From positions 3,480,001-3,544,000 of the forward strand of contig NZ_CP019980.1 in assembly GCF_002982115.1 (NCBI RefSeq): DNA of 64,000 nt, written 5' to 3'. The translations under genes and the position numbers were made by a program. This document shows positions 37,274-46,775 of this stretch, in pieces. The notes below the pieces were generated by a model, which saw nothing but the letters and a program-made list of their open reading frames with translations, did no database searches and was not told the origin of the DNA. How positions within the stretch are numbered: position 1 is the stretch's first letter; each line of letters opens with the position of its first letter. This stretch comes from Lysinibacillus sphaericus (lineage in GTDB: Bacteria > Bacillota > Bacilli > Bacillales_A > Planococcaceae).

Positions 37274-38833
37274 TTATTTCGCGTACTCCACTGCACGTGT
37301 TTCGCGGATAACAGTTACTTTAATATGTCCTGGATAATCTAGTTCTTCTTCAATGCGCTTACGAATATCACGCGCAAGTCGATGAGAAGCTAAATCGTCA
37401 ATTTTTTCTGGTTGAACAATAATACGGATTTCTCGCCCTGCTTGGATGGCATATGATTTTTCAACACCATCGTAACTTTCAGAAATCTCTTCTAATTTTT
37501 CTAGTCTGCGAATATAGTTTTCCAGTGTCTCACTTCGAGCACCAGGACGCGCTGCAGATAATGCATCAGCTGCAGCTACTAATACTGCAATGACAGATGT
37601 TGCTTCTGTATCACCATGGTGAGAAGCGATACTGTTAATAACAACAGGATGTTCTTTATATTTCGTTGCTAACTCCACGCCGATTTCAACATGGCTTCCT
37701 TCAACTTCGTGGTCGATTGCTTTCCCTATATCATGCAATAAGCCAGCACGACGAGCTAACGCTACGTCTTCACCAAGTTCAGCAGCTAGTAAGCCTGCTA
37801 AATATGCGACCTCCACCGAATGTTTTAGGACGTTTTGCCCGTAGCTTGTACGATATTTCATGCGGCCCAAAATCTTCATTAGGTCAGGGTGTAGATTGTG
37901 GATGCCGATTTCAAATGTCGTTTGTTCCCCTGTTTCACGAATTTGTTCATCTACCTCGCGACGAGATTTTTCAACCATTTCTTCGATGCGAGCAGGGTGA
38001 ATACGACCATCCTGTACCAGCTTTTCAAGTGCAAGTCGAGCCGTTTCACGACGAATTGGATCAAAACCAGATAAAATAACAGCTTCTGGCGTATCATCGA
38101 TAATTAAATCGATACCTGTTAACGTTTCGAGTGTACGGATATTTCGACCCTCTCTACCAATAATACGGCCCTTCATTTCATCATTTGGCAAGTTCACAAC
38201 AGAAACAGTTGTTTCTGCTACGTGATCTGCAGCAAAGCGTTGTAGTGCCAATGATAAAATTTCACGCGCCTTTTTATCAGATTCCTCTTTCACACGCGTT
38301 TCAGATTCCTTCGTCATCACTGCAATATCAGTTGCTAGCTCTTTTTCTACTTCACTTAAGATAATAGTCTTAGCTTCATCTCTTGTTAATGCAGAAATGC
38401 GCTCTAGCTCTGTTTTTTGCGCTGCAACGAGCTCGTCCACTTTGCTTTCCATCTGTTCAATATGCTGTTGTCTTTCAGCTAGAGCTTGTTCTTTACGCTC
38501 TAAGCCGGCTTCTCTCTTATTTAGAGCATCATCCTTGCGATCAAGATTCTCTTCTCTTTGCAATAAACGGTTCTCTTGTTTTTGAAGTTCTAAACGACGG
38601 TCACGAATGTCATTTTCGGCTTCAGTGCGAAATTTGTGAGTTTCATCTTTGGCTTCAAGTAGTGCTTCTTTCTTTAATGCCTCCGCTTCTCGTTTTCCTT
38701 CTTCAACGATTGTTTCAGCGACATGTTTAGCACCAGTGATTTTTGAGTCATTCACTTTTTTCATGTAGATATAGCTAACAGCGGCACCAACGATGAGTCC
38801 AAGCAAAGCGGAGATGATAGTAATTCCATCCAT
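37274..38833 (-). CDS. rny: Ribonuclease Y
   Basis: RNase Y is the membrane-bound endoribonuclease that starts mRNA decay in Firmicutes. The 519-residue protein has an N-terminal transmembrane helix (about 4-24), a long charged coiled coil (about 30-200, rich in Glu/Lys/Arg), a KH domain ([15 protein letters not shown] near 217), and an HD domain with [12 protein letters not shown] near 365. GGAGG is 7 nt before ATG 38833. It is monocistronic here; in B. subtilis it precedes ymdB directly. Confidence 0.97.
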   Translation of the reverse strand: MDGITIISALLGLIVGAAVSYIYMKKVNDSKITGAKHVAETIVEEGKREAEALKKEALLEAKDETHKFRTEAENDIRDRRLELQKQENRLLQREENLDRKDDALNKREAGLERKEQALAERQQHIEQMESKVDELVAAQKTELERISALTRDEAKTIILSEVEKELATDIAVMTKESETRVKEESDKKAREILSLALQRFAADHVAETTVSVVNLPNDEMKGRIIGREGRNIRTLETLTGIDLIIDDTPEAVILSGFDPIRRETARLALEKLVQDGRIHPARIEEMVEKSRREVDEQIRETGEQTTFEIGIHNLHPDLMKILGRMKYRTSYGQNVLKHSVEVAYLAGLLAAELGEDVALARRAGLLHDIGKAIDHEVEGSHVEIGVELATKYKEHPVVINSIASHHGDTEATSVIAVLVAAADALSAARPGARSETLENYIRRLEKLEEISESYDGVEKSYAIQAGREIRIIVQPEKIDDLASHRLARDIRKRIEEELDYPGHIKVTVIRETRAVEYAK

Positions 38834-39244
38834 ATGAACACCTCCTCTTGCTATTTGGGTAATACAGTTTCAGTCGGCGCATACAAAAATTGTACTGCCT
38901 ATTTTAAAGTCATAATTCAGAAATTATACATATTTAATTGTATAGCTAGCCCCAAGCTCTGTCAAGGATAGACGGGCATCTGTTCGCCTATCTGAAAGAA
39001 AAAAAGTAAGTCATATCCATAAGGACTATAAATTTACTGTATCTTTTGTGCTAGATAAAATACCTATGCTCCTTGAAAATGAATTTATTTGGGACAAAGG
39101 TGTCAATACAATTATTACCACAATTACGTACATCTTAATACAATTATTTTCACTTTCTTTGACAAAACGAAGACTTCTTTTTTACTGGCTATACTTTAGC
39201 AGACGATCAAGCGCAATTCATGCCTATGAAACTACAATGAAAAC
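38834..39244. other. Intergenic region between rny and recA
   Basis: 411 bp. B. subtilis carries pbpX here; no trace of a penicillin-binding protein is seen. A 73-codon plus-strand frame at 39048 starts with GTG without a Shine-Dalgarno and shows no domain. The part next to rny should hold its promoter, but no clear hexamer pair was found. Confidence 0.5.
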
Positions 39245-39282
39245 AAAAAAATCGTCCTCACTCCATTAGAGTGAGAACGATA
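39245..39282 (-). terminator. Intrinsic terminator of recA
   Basis: ATCGTTCTCACTC pairs with GAGTGAGGACGAT around loop TAATG (39282-39269 with 39264-39252), followed by seven U on the minus strand. It lies 5 bp after the recA stop. Confidence 0.92.
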
Positions 39283-39287
39283 TATTA

Positions 39288-40352
39288 TTATTTGTCATCT
39301 TCAAGAAGAAGCATTAACTCTTCATCCATTTCCTCATCATCATGTGCAGCAATGGTATAAGATGATGCAGCTATGCCATAAGAAGAACGAATTTTATTTG
39401 CAATTTCTTCTAAAATAGCAGGGTTTTCTTTTAAATATTGTTTTGCGTTTTCACGTCCTTGGCCTAGACGCTCATCACCATATGCATACCAAGATCCACT
39501 TTTTTGAACGATGTCTAATTCTACACCTAAATCCACCGTTTCGCCTTCTTTAGAAATCCCTTCACCATACATAATATCAACTTCAGCTGTACGGAATGGT
39601 GGCGCTACTTTATTTTTGACAATTTTAATTTTCGTACGGTTACCCATAATGTCATTACCTTGTTTGATTGCTTCAGCACGACGTACTTCTAAACGAACTG
39701 AGCTATAGAATTTTAGCGCACGACCACCAGGAGTTGTTTCTGGATTTCCGAACATAACACCAATTTTTTCACGAATTTGGTTAATGAAAATAGCGATTGT
39801 TTTAGACTTATTAATCGCACCTGAAAGCTTACGTAATGCTTGAGACATTAAACGAGCTTGTAAACCAACGTGCGAGTCACCCATATCGCCTTCGATTTCA
39901 GCTTTTGGTACAAGTGCTGCAACAGAGTCAATAACGATAATATCAATCGCCCCACTACGCACTAATGCTTCTGCAATTTCCAGCGCTTGCTCACCTGTAT
40001 CTGGTTGAGATAGTAATAGTTCATCAATATTTACGCCTAATTTTTGAGCGTAAATTGGATCTAATGCATGTTCAGCATCGATAAATGCTGCTTGTCCGCC
40101 CTTAGCTTGTACTTCTGCAATCGCATGAAGCGCAACGGTCGTTTTACCTGATGATTCTGGACCATATACTTCAATAATACGTCCACGTGGATAGCCACCA
40201 ACACCTAATGCTGCATCAAGCGCTAGCGAACCACTTGAAGATGTAGCAATTTCTAAATCTGTTTTTTCGCCTAGCTTCATGATAGAGCCTTTACCGAAAT
40301 TCTTTTCAATTTGTTTTAACGCCTGTTCTAAGGCTGCTTTACGATCACTCAT
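39288..40352 (-). CDS. recA: Recombinase RecA
   Basis: RecA drives homologous strand exchange and triggers LexA self-cleavage. With the start at ATG 40352 it is 354 residues, beginning [20 protein letters not shown] lies 7 nt upstream; a longer frame to 40379 is unsupported. Walker [10 protein letters not shown] is near residue 66, the nucleotide motifs [13 protein letters not shown] and the C-terminal acidic tail ([11 protein letters not shown]) are present. An SOS box and a sigma-A promoter lie just upstream. Confidence 0.98.
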   Translation of the reverse strand: MSDRKAALEQALKQIEKNFGKGSIMKLGEKTDLEIATSSSGSLALDAALGVGGYPRGRIIEVYGPESSGKTTVALHAIAEVQAKGGQAAFIDAEHALDPIYAQKLGVNIDELLLSQPDTGEQALEIAEALVRSGAIDIIVIDSVAALVPKAEIEGDMGDSHVGLQARLMSQALRKLSGAINKSKTIAIFINQIREKIGVMFGNPETTPGGRALKFYSSVRLEVRRAEAIKQGNDIMGNRTKIKIVKNKVAPPFRTAEVDIMYGEGISKEGETVDLGVELDIVQKSGSWYAYGDERLGQGRENAKQYLKENPAILEEIANKIRSSYGIAASSYTIAAHDDEEMDEELMLLLEDDK

Positions 40353-40396
40353 TGTTTTTCCTCCTTTGAAACTGTTCACTGTTTTTATCTATCTCT

Positions 40397-40425
40397 ACTA
40401 TACTTGTTTTTGAGAGAACACGCAA
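40397..40425 (-). promoter_or_regulatory. Sigma-A promoter of recA
   Basis: On the minus strand TTGCGT (40425-40420) and TATAGT (40402-40397) are separated by exactly 17 bp, about 45 bp upstream of the recA start. The SOS box lies immediately upstream of the -35. Confidence 0.75.
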
Positions 40426-40433
40426 GAAAAAAG

Positions 40434-40447
40434 CGAACATTTATTCG
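40434..40447 (-). promoter_or_regulatory. LexA (DinR) SOS box of recA
   Basis: CGAATAAATGTTCG on the minus strand matches the Gram-positive consensus CGAAC-N4-GTTCG with one mismatch (T for C in the left half-site). It sits 8 bp upstream of the -35 hexamer, where bound LexA could block the promoter. Confidence 0.82.
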
Positions 40448-40458
40448 ATTTTTGTGCA

Positions 40459-40494
40459 AAATAAAAATTTGGATAAGTTTTTCCTACCCAAATT
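40459..40494 (-). terminator. Intrinsic terminator of cinA
   Basis: Minus-strand AATTTGGGTAGG pairs with CTTATCCAAATT (40494-40483 with 40477-40466, two wobble pairs), followed by UUUAUUUU. It separates the cinA transcript from the recA promoter. Confidence 0.8.
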
Positions 40495-40595
40495 CCCATT
40501 TTGAACTATCATAATCAATGCTATTTTTAGTGTAATAGCTTCATAACCTGTACATGCATCTTACACTTTTAGAAGTGATAGACTTGTGAAGCAAG

Positions 40596-41855
40596 CTAAA
40601 TACGTTTCTTGTAACCTCGTGCTTCCAATTGCTGCATTAAATAGTGACAAGTAAACTTCACTGCACGCAATCGGTTTGTATTGCGCATACCCGATAAGTG
40701 AAGTAAATACGTAATTGGCTCTTCGTCATCTATGGCAATACCAATCCATACCGTTCCTACTGGCTGATGGTCATGTGCTGTAGGACCAGCCGCACCTGTT
40801 AGTCCGATACCGATACTTGTACCAAATTTTTGACGTACTGCACTAGCCATTGCCGCAGCACATTCACTGCTCACAATACCATGCGTATCTAGTAATTGTT
40901 GAGAAATGCCAAGCTGCTTTACTTTCGCATCTTCGGTATAGGTCACCAGTCCTCCAATGAGCACGTTGCCTACACCTGGTATTTCAGCCAGCTCTGATTG
41001 AAATAAACCTGCTGTTAAACTTTCTGCCGCAGCAATCGTTAAATTATTGTCCTGCAACATTTCCACCGTTTTTGATGCGAGTGAGTCATCATTTATGCCA
41101 TATTGATAGTCGCCAACAATAGCACGAATTTCTGCCACTTTTGCAGCAATCAACTGGTGCGCGTCGTCCTCTGATTGGGCCTTCGCTGTTACGCGTAAAG
41201 TGACCTCTCCATCAGCTGCTAGCGGGGCAACCGTTGGATTGGTTTGTGTATCTAAAATATCCTGTACATGTACTTCTAACTCTGCTTCCCCAATACCATA
41301 AAAACGCATTACGTGAGACACAATTACTCCGCCATCATTAAGCATTTTACCAAGCTTTGGCTTCGCTTCAAATTGGAACATCGGCTCTAATTCTTTTGGA
41401 GGGCCAGGAAGTAAAATATAAGTGCAATTATCTTTTGTTAAAATCATTCCTGGTGCCATACCATGATGATTAGCAAGCACCTCACTACCTGCTAATATTA
41501 GCGCCTGCTTGCGATTATTGTCCGTCATTGAACGGCCTCGTTTAGCAAAAAACTCCTCAATGTATGTCAATGCAACTTGATCGAATACAAGGTCTACTCC
41601 AAGATGACGAGCGATCGTCTCCTTCGTCAAATCATCCTTTGTTGGACCTAAGCCTCCTGAAAAAATAATGAGATTAGCGCGCGATTCCGCAATGCTAATT
41701 GCTTCTTCTAACCGTTTTGAATTGTCACCAACAACGGTATGATAAAACACATTAATTCCTAACTCAGATAGCTGATTTGAAATAAATTTTGCATTTGTAT
41801 TTGTAATCTGTCCAAGTAATAACTCTGAGCCAACTGCAAGGATTTCAGCATTCAT
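40596..41855 (-). CDS. cinA: CinA: competence/damage-inducible protein, nicotinamide-nucleotide amidase domain
   Basis: 419 residues: an N-terminal MoCF-type domain (AEILAVGSELLLGQ at the start; FSGGLGPTKDD near 70) and a C-terminal CinA amidase domain with AAESLTAG and GLTGAAGP. The family includes NMN amidases and ADP-ribose hydrolases; in B. subtilis cinA is co-regulated with recA in competence. Start ATG 41855 gives the family N-terminus; a TTG frame 9 bp upstream is less likely. It follows pgsA by 17 bp. Confidence 0.94.
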   Translation of the reverse strand: MNAEILAVGSELLLGQITNTNAKFISNQLSELGINVFYHTVVGDNSKRLEEAISIAESRANLIIFSGGLGPTKDDLTKETIARHLGVDLVFDQVALTYIEEFFAKRGRSMTDNNRKQALILAGSEVLANHHGMAPGMILTKDNCTYILLPGPPKELEPMFQFEAKPKLGKMLNDGGVIVSHVMRFYGIGEAELEVHVQDILDTQTNPTVAPLAADGEVTLRVTAKAQSEDDAHQLIAAKVAEIRAIVGDYQYGINDDSLASKTVEMLQDNNLTIAAAESLTAGLFQSELAEIPGVGNVLIGGLVTYTEDAKVKQLGISQQLLDTHGIVSSECAAAMASAVRQKFGTSIGIGLTGAAGPTAHDHQPVGTVWIGIAIDDEEPITYLLHLSGMRNTNRLRAVKFTCHYLMQQLEARGYKKRI

Positions 41856-41872
41856 AATCCACAAGACCTTTC

Positions 41873-42451
41873 TTATTTAGACTCAAGTAACACACGTCGA
41901 TTTAGATAGAAATAATCCCATCCAGACCATAGTGTAAAGAATAATGCAATATATAGCATTATTTTATCAAATGGGATACCGAAATACACAAATATTGTAT
42001 TGTGTAAAAGGGCTGCTGCAATCGCAACAATTTGTGCCCATGTTTTGATCTTGCCAAGCTGATTGGCTGCTACTACTTCTCCACCGCCTGCAAGAATTAA
42101 ACGTAAGCCAGTTACAGCAAATTCGCGGCTAATAATAACAATAATAATCCAAGCTGGTGCCATACCAAGCTCTACCATTAGAATAAACGCTGCAGAAACA
42201 AGTAACTTATCTGCTAATGGGTCTAAAAATTTACCAAACGTTGTTACAAGATTATACTTTCTCGCATAGTAACCATCTACCCAATCCGTAGTCGATGCAA
42301 TAATAAAAATAAGAGCTCCCACAAAATGATGGACTGGCATCTCTGCACTAAATAAGGTCATTGTTCCCCAGCCGAAATCAAACATCATAACAATGACAAA
42401 AAACGGAATAAGTAAGATACGTGAAATGGTAATTTTATTTGGAATGTTCAT
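41873..42451 (-). CDS. pgsA: CDP-diacylglycerol--glycerol-3-phosphate 3-phosphatidyltransferase
   Basis: PgsA makes phosphatidylglycerol phosphate, the first step of phosphatidylglycerol synthesis. The 192-residue membrane protein has about four to five helices and the full CDP-alcohol phosphotransferase motif: DG near residue 56, AR, then G, D and D in DGYYARKYNLVTTFGKFL and DPLAD. Start ATG 42451 has AAAGGTG 8 nt upstream; the ATG at 42469 has none. Neighbours rodZ and cinA are as in B. subtilis. Confidence 0.96.
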   Translation of the reverse strand: MNIPNKITISRILLIPFFVIVMMFDFGWGTMTLFSAEMPVHHFVGALIFIIASTTDWVDGYYARKYNLVTTFGKFLDPLADKLLVSAAFILMVELGMAPAWIIIVIISREFAVTGLRLILAGGGEVVAANQLGKIKTWAQIVAIAAALLHNTIFVYFGIPFDKIMLYIALFFTLWSGWDYFYLNRRVLLESK

Positions 42452-42498
42452 TTTACTAACACCTTTCATGATGAAAGAAAGTAGTCATCATAGGATGA

Positions 42499-43401
42499 CT
42501 ACTGTTCTTTATTGAAATTGACGACAATATTTTGCGTTACGATTTGCTGTGCATACGTTAAAAGCTCGTCATTAATATAGACCTTAGCTTGCGTAGAATT
42601 ACCTAAACGAATACGTGCATAGCTTTGAGCTGTTGCATCAAACTCTACAATTTCCCCCGCTTTATACACACGCGTATCAGTCAGTAATTCTTGCTGCTGT
42701 TGGTTACGAATACCAATAAATGTAGGTCCTGATACTTCAATTCGTATTTTAAATGTATCAGTACCCGTTAAAGTGTAAGATGTTGTAGCGCCATCTGCTT
42801 CGATTGTACCTGCTGAAATCGTTTGCTTAACCTCTTCGGTTTTACTATCATCTGGTGTTACATCTTCTGTCTGCTCTTTTTCTGTATTAGCTTGAGCTTT
42901 TTTATCTTCTTCCTCTTTTTCTTTTTCATTATCTATTGGTTTTGGTTTTTTATCGTACTCCACCATTGGTGTCGAATCATCAAATTCACTTGATCCTGTT
43001 TTACTTTTTGATTGTAACAGAACCCAAATTGCAACAATAATAACGATAATAAATAAAGCAACAATGACTTTTGGCATGGCCTCCATCATTTTGTTCGAAG
43101 GGCTTTTTGAAACCTTTCTTCTAGTTGAAGTTTGAGTCAATGATTGGCTAACTTGGTCGTTCGGTGTCCCTGGCAATTCGCTTTTAAATGTCTCTAAAAT
43201 TTCCTCTGGATTTAACCCAACAGCCTCTGCATATTGTTTAATAAAAGCTCGTACATAAAACGAACCTGGCATAATTGAATAATTGCCTTCTTCAATACCT
43301 ACTAAATAACGTTTTTGAATTTTCGTTATTTCTTGTAAATCGTCTAAGCTGTAGCCTTTAGACAGTCTCGCCTCTTTCAGTCGAGTCCCTAATTCCGCCA
43401 C
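42499..43401 (-). CDS. rodZ: RodZ-like cell-shape protein (YmfM)
   Basis: A 300-residue single-pass protein: N-terminal helix-turn-helix of the Xre type (ELGTRLKEARLSKGYSLDDL), a transmembrane helix near residues 110-128 (IVALFIIVIIVAIWVLL), a charged linker, and a C-terminal DUF4115 domain. RodZ links MreB filaments to the cell-wall machinery. GTG 43401 is preferred: AGGTG lies 6 nt upstream and the protein then begins MAELGTRL, like its homologues. Confidence 0.9.
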   Translation of the reverse strand: MAELGTRLKEARLSKGYSLDDLQEITKIQKRYLVGIEEGNYSIMPGSFYVRAFIKQYAEAVGLNPEEILETFKSELPGTPNDQVSQSLTQTSTRRKVSKSPSNKMMEAMPKVIVALFIIVIIVAIWVLLQSKSKTGSSEFDDSTPMVEYDKKPKPIDNEKEKEEEDKKAQANTEKEQTEDVTPDDSKTEEVKQTISAGTIEADGATTSYTLTGTDTFKIRIEVSGPTFIGIRNQQQQELLTDTRVYKAGEIVEFDATAQSYARIRLGNSTQAKVYINDELLTYAQQIVTQNIVVNFNKEQ

Positions 43402-43426
43402 TAATAACACCTACTTTAATATCAAA

Positions 43427-44221
43427 TTAAAAATTAAATCCTCCAAATGAATCGGATTCGGACATCATATGATTTTTTTCCATTATTTCATAAGTAATTT
43501 CTTCATCTGGGTGATGCCGTAGTTCAATGATATAATCAAAATCCTCAATCTTATATTCAGAATGCTGAACAAACATATCTGGATGCTCTACAACTTTAAT
43601 CGAAGGCATATTCATCATTTCACGCACTAATTGCAAATGTCGCTCATCAGCGGAACGACGTGTTACAATGCCGTCCAGTATAAAAATATTATTGTCACTG
43701 AATTCATCGCCTGCAAGCTTATTACGAATAGTTTGTTTAATCATTGTAGATGATAAAAAAATCCACTTTTTATTGGCACAAACACTTGCCGCAACAATAG
43801 ATTCCGTTTTACCAACCCGAGGCATCCCACGTATCCCAATGAGTTTATGACCTTCCTTTTTAAAGAGTTCTGCCATAAAATCCACTAAAATACCTAGTTC
43901 ATCTCGGACGAAGCGAAAAGTATTTTTTTCATCTGCATCTCGAGGAATATAATGACCATGCCTAATAGCTAAACGATCACGGAGTTTTGGTTGTCGAAAT
44001 TTAGTAACGTGGATATGTTCCATTGTCGAAACAATTGTACGAAAACGCTCAATTGCTTCATCATTGTCTGTATGCACTAGCATACCACGCCGGTCTTCAT
44101 CGACACCATTTATTGATATAATATTGACACGAAGCATCCCTAAAAGTGAAGCAATATCTCCTAATAATCCAGGGCGATTCACCTGAATTTCATATTCAAA
44201 GTACCAATCGCTCAAACACAC
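43427..44221 (-). CDS. ymfK: YmfK family protein (DUF3388), ACT-like domain plus P-loop-like segment
   Basis: A 264-residue protein highly conserved in Bacillales but of unknown function. The N-terminus (EYEIQVNRPGLLGDIASLL) looks like an ACT ligand-binding domain. The middle has GIRGMPRVGKTES, a P-loop-like sequence, and the C-terminus contains DFDYIIELRHHPDEEITYE. The start is GTG 44221 with GGAAGGG 5 nt upstream; TTG 44215 is an alternative. It precedes rodZ, as in B. subtilis. Confidence 0.85.
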   Translation of the reverse strand: MCLSDWYFEYEIQVNRPGLLGDIASLLGMLRVNIISINGVDEDRRGMLVHTDNDEAIERFRTIVSTMEHIHVTKFRQPKLRDRLAIRHGHYIPRDADEKNTFRFVRDELGILVDFMAELFKKEGHKLIGIRGMPRVGKTESIVAASVCANKKWIFLSSTMIKQTIRNKLAGDEFSDNNIFILDGIVTRRSADERHLQLVREMMNMPSIKVVEHPDMFVQHSEYKIEDFDYIIELRHHPDEEITYEIMEKNHMMSESDSFGGFNF

Positions 44222-44411
44222 TCGTTCCCTTCCTATTAGTTAACGTAAAAAATCTTTTATAAGTTCCATCATAGCTGATTTTTTATGTAATGGAAAGTTA
44301 GAATACATGGAATTATAGCGTTATTTTTAAATTCTTACTAAAATTTATTGTCCCACCGGAAATAGACTTACATACGTTCCCTTTTCCACGCAAATATCGA
44401 TTTTTAATATA

Positions 44412-44444
44412 GAAAAAAGAGGAGAGTAGCTCTCCTCTTTTTTT
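44412..44444. terminator. Bidirectional intrinsic terminator overlapping the end of ymfJ
   Basis: AAAAAAGAGGAGAG pairs with CTCTCCTCTTTTTTT (44413-44426 with 44430-44444). A and T runs on both sides let it work in either direction. It ends the ymfF-ymfJ operon. Confidence 0.9.
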
Positions 44445-44700
44445 ACTGTACATGTTTATTTTGCACAAGTTTTACGACACAATTCGCCAACGCTTGCTTT
44501 TCATCATCAGAGGCAACGCCCCATAAATCCGACAGCACTCGTTCTTGTTCATTTTTAGGGTCGATATTTGTCGCCAAATATTCGCCAATTTGTACAGCAG
44601 CTTGTTGAATCATTTTCTTTGGCATACCGCTTGATTCAGCCTGCATAACATTTTGTCCTAAAAAAGATGTCCATTTTTGCCAGTTTTCTAAAATGGTCAT
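44443..44700 (-). CDS. ymfJ: YmfJ family protein (DUF3243)
   Basis: An 85-residue cytosolic protein, all helical by appearance, with the family segments WTSFLGQNVMQAESSGMPK and IGEYLATNIDPKNEQER. Function is not established. The position after ymfI matches B. subtilis. ATG 44700 has GGAGG 8 nt upstream. Confidence 0.85.
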   Translation of the reverse strand: MTILENWQKWTSFLGQNVMQAESSGMPKKMIQQAAVQIGEYLATNIDPKNEQERVLSDLWGVASDDEKQALANCVVKLVQNKHVQ

Positions 44701-44748
44701 ATGTTTCCTCCTCCTTTACACATGTAGTATGTGCAAAAAGAAGAGATA

Positions 44749-45477
44749 TTATATGTACCAACCACCATTTAATCGAATTATTTGTCCTGTCACATAATTT
44801 GCTTTTCCTGACAGATAAAAACGAACCATTTCAGCTACATCTGTTGTATGACCGACTGAACCTAATGGAATATCTTCTAAAATGTACTGTAGTTCTTCAT
44901 TACTTAAATGATTATTCATCGAAGTATTGATAATGCCTGGGGCAATTGCATTAACACGAATACCAGATAATGCAGCCTCTTTGGCATAGGACTTCACAAA
45001 AGCATGCTGCGCACCTTTTACCGTTGCGTAAAGTGCTTCTCCAGCAGATCCTGCTTCGCCCCAAATAGAACCGATAAAAAGCACATAACTGACATCATGA
45101 GTACGTAGTTTTGAAGATAATAAAGCTGTTAATTGCATCGGGTTTTGCACATGAACACGCCATAATGCATCCATTTCCTCCGCTGTTGTATCCTCCAACA
45201 AGGCATAATGTGCTTGCCCGTTCGCAAAAACAATTGCTTGGACACTAAATACTTGTGAAGCCAATTTTTGCGCTGCTTGTATATTTGTAAAATCTCCTTG
45301 TACAAGCATAAATTCCTGCGCTGGAAAATCGCCTGCGAGCGTATCACATAAAACTTGTGCCATTTGCTTGTTATGGGCATAATGCACGTAGAGAGACCAG
45401 CCGTCTTGTGCCAAACTTCGACAAATAGCACGACCGATCTCACCCGATGCACCTACTATTAGGGCAAATTTTTTCAT
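44749..45477 (-). CDS. ymfI: Short-chain dehydrogenase YmfI (EF-P modification-associated)
   Basis: A 242-residue SDR with nucleotide motif GASGEIGRAI near residue 9, FANGQAHY, catalytic Ser in FIGSIWGEAG and YATVKGA (Tyr-X3-Lys), and C-terminal NYVTGQIIRLNGG. YmfI of B. subtilis reduces the 5-aminopentanone modification on elongation factor P to 5-aminopentanol. The gene shares a base with the end of ymfH. The assignment to EF-P follows the conserved neighbourhood. Confidence 0.9.
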   Translation of the reverse strand: MKKFALIVGASGEIGRAICRSLAQDGWSLYVHYAHNKQMAQVLCDTLAGDFPAQEFMLVQGDFTNIQAAQKLASQVFSVQAIVFANGQAHYALLEDTTAEEMDALWRVHVQNPMQLTALLSSKLRTHDVSYVLFIGSIWGEAGSAGEALYATVKGAQHAFVKSYAKEAALSGIRVNAIAPGIINTSMNNHLSNEELQYILEDIPLGSVGHTTDVAEMVRFYLSGKANYVTGQIIRLNGGWYI

Positions 45478-46775
45478 TATGCGCCCTTTTCTGTTGGTAA
45501 CACTTTGAATACAGTTTGTTGAGATTCACCTTGGATAGAAGCAAACGCTTTAGTTAAATCTTCAATTGTTAATTCTTCTAAGACAGGGACAACGTCGAAT
45601 AAATTCATATCATTAAAAGAATAACGTGTAAATTGATTCGCGATAAATTCGATTGAATTTAATGCACGTAAGAAAAAGCCGATTTTTTTACGCTTGATGC
45701 GTTCTAAATCTGCACTGGCAAATTGCGCACCTTTTTCGTATTTTTCTAATTCAGCTTTAATGGCTTTTGCTAATGCATCAGGTTCTGTAGAATCAGAGCC
45801 AATCAACGCAAAGCCAAAACCTTTTTCTAACGTAAAGTCAAACGCATAGGATTCATCAATCAAGCCTTCATCATAAACGCGTTCATAAAAGCTTGAAGTT
45901 CGCCCAAAAATAAGCTCTAATGCAATTTGTACGGATAGCTCATGTTTTAACATTTCTCGGCCAGACAAATTCGTGTCTTTCGCTTTTAAGCCCATGTAGA
46001 CCTTTGGTTTTTGCACATCCATGTGCAATGTGCGTTCTTTTACAGCAACATCCGTTGGCTCTTCCTCAAAGAAACGCTGAATTGGTGTAGGCTCTGGGAA
46101 CTCTTTTTTGCCTTGATTTTCACGTATAAATGCCATCATTTCTTCAGGCTCCACGGCACCAATAGCAAATAATAGCATATTAGATGGATGATAAAACGTA
46201 TTGTAACACGTATATAGATGGTCAGCTGTAATGCCGTCAATTGATTCAATTGTCCCCGCAATATCAATTTTCACTGGGTGAGTATGATACATATTTTCAA
46301 TTGTGCCAAAGTATAGGCGCCAATCTGGTTGGTCATCATACATTGTAATTTCCTGACCAATGATCCCTTTTTCTTTATTAACCGTAGCCTCTGTAAAGTA
46401 TGGCTCTTGAACAAAATTCAATAGAGTTTCAGTGCTTTTATAAATATTATCTGTTGATGAAAATAAATACGCAGTCCGTGTGAAAGAAGTAAAAGCATTG
46501 GCTGAAGCACCATATTCGCTAAATTTTTGGAACACATCGCCATCTTCTTTTTCAAACATCTTATGCTCTAAAAAGTGGGCAATGCCATCCGGTACTGTAA
46601 TGCTTTGCGATTCTCCAAGCGGTACAAATGTGCGGTCAACAGAACCGTACTTCGTTGTGAACGTTACAAATGTTTTTGAGAATCCTTTTTTTGGTAAAAT
46701 ATAGACATCCAAACCATTCTCTAGTTTTTCATAGTAAAGTGTTTCATCTAATTGTTTGAATTCAATTGTTTTCAT
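45477..46775 (-). CDS. ymfH: M16-family zinc peptidase YmfH
   Basis: A 432-residue insulinase-like peptidase. The zinc motif HFLEH occurs in DGIAHFLEHKMFE near residue 62, with a downstream Glu pattern, so this is the catalytic partner; YmfF, encoded upstream, lacks the motif. Start ATG 46775 overlaps the ymfF TGA as ATGA and has GGAG about 11 nt upstream; a longer frame to 46883 would add 36 unconserved residues. YmfF-YmfH is the usual heterodimer pair. Confidence 0.92.
   Translation of the reverse strand: MKTIEFKQLDETLYYEKLENGLDVYILPKKGFSKTFVTFTTKYGSVDRTFVPLGESQSITVPDGIAHFLEHKMFEKEDGDVFQKFSEYGASANAFTSFTRTAYLFSSTDNIYKSTETLLNFVQEPYFTEATVNKEKGIIGQEITMYDDQPDWRLYFGTIENMYHTHPVKIDIAGTIESIDGITADHLYTCYNTFYHPSNMLLFAIGAVEPEEMMAFIRENQGKKEFPEPTPIQRFFEEEPTDVAVKERTLHMDVQKPKVYMGLKAKDTNLSGREMLKHELSVQIALELIFGRTSSFYERVYDEGLIDESYAFDFTLEKGFGFALIGSDSTEPDALAKAIKAELEKYEKGAQFASADLERIKRKKIGFFLRALNSIEFIANQFTRYSFNDMNLFDVVPVLEELTIEDLTKAFASIQGESQQTVFKVLPTEKGA

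Noticed and set aside
39048..39269. Plus-strand frame of 73 codons between rny and recA
   Set aside because: GTG start without a site, runs into the recA terminator and shows no domain.
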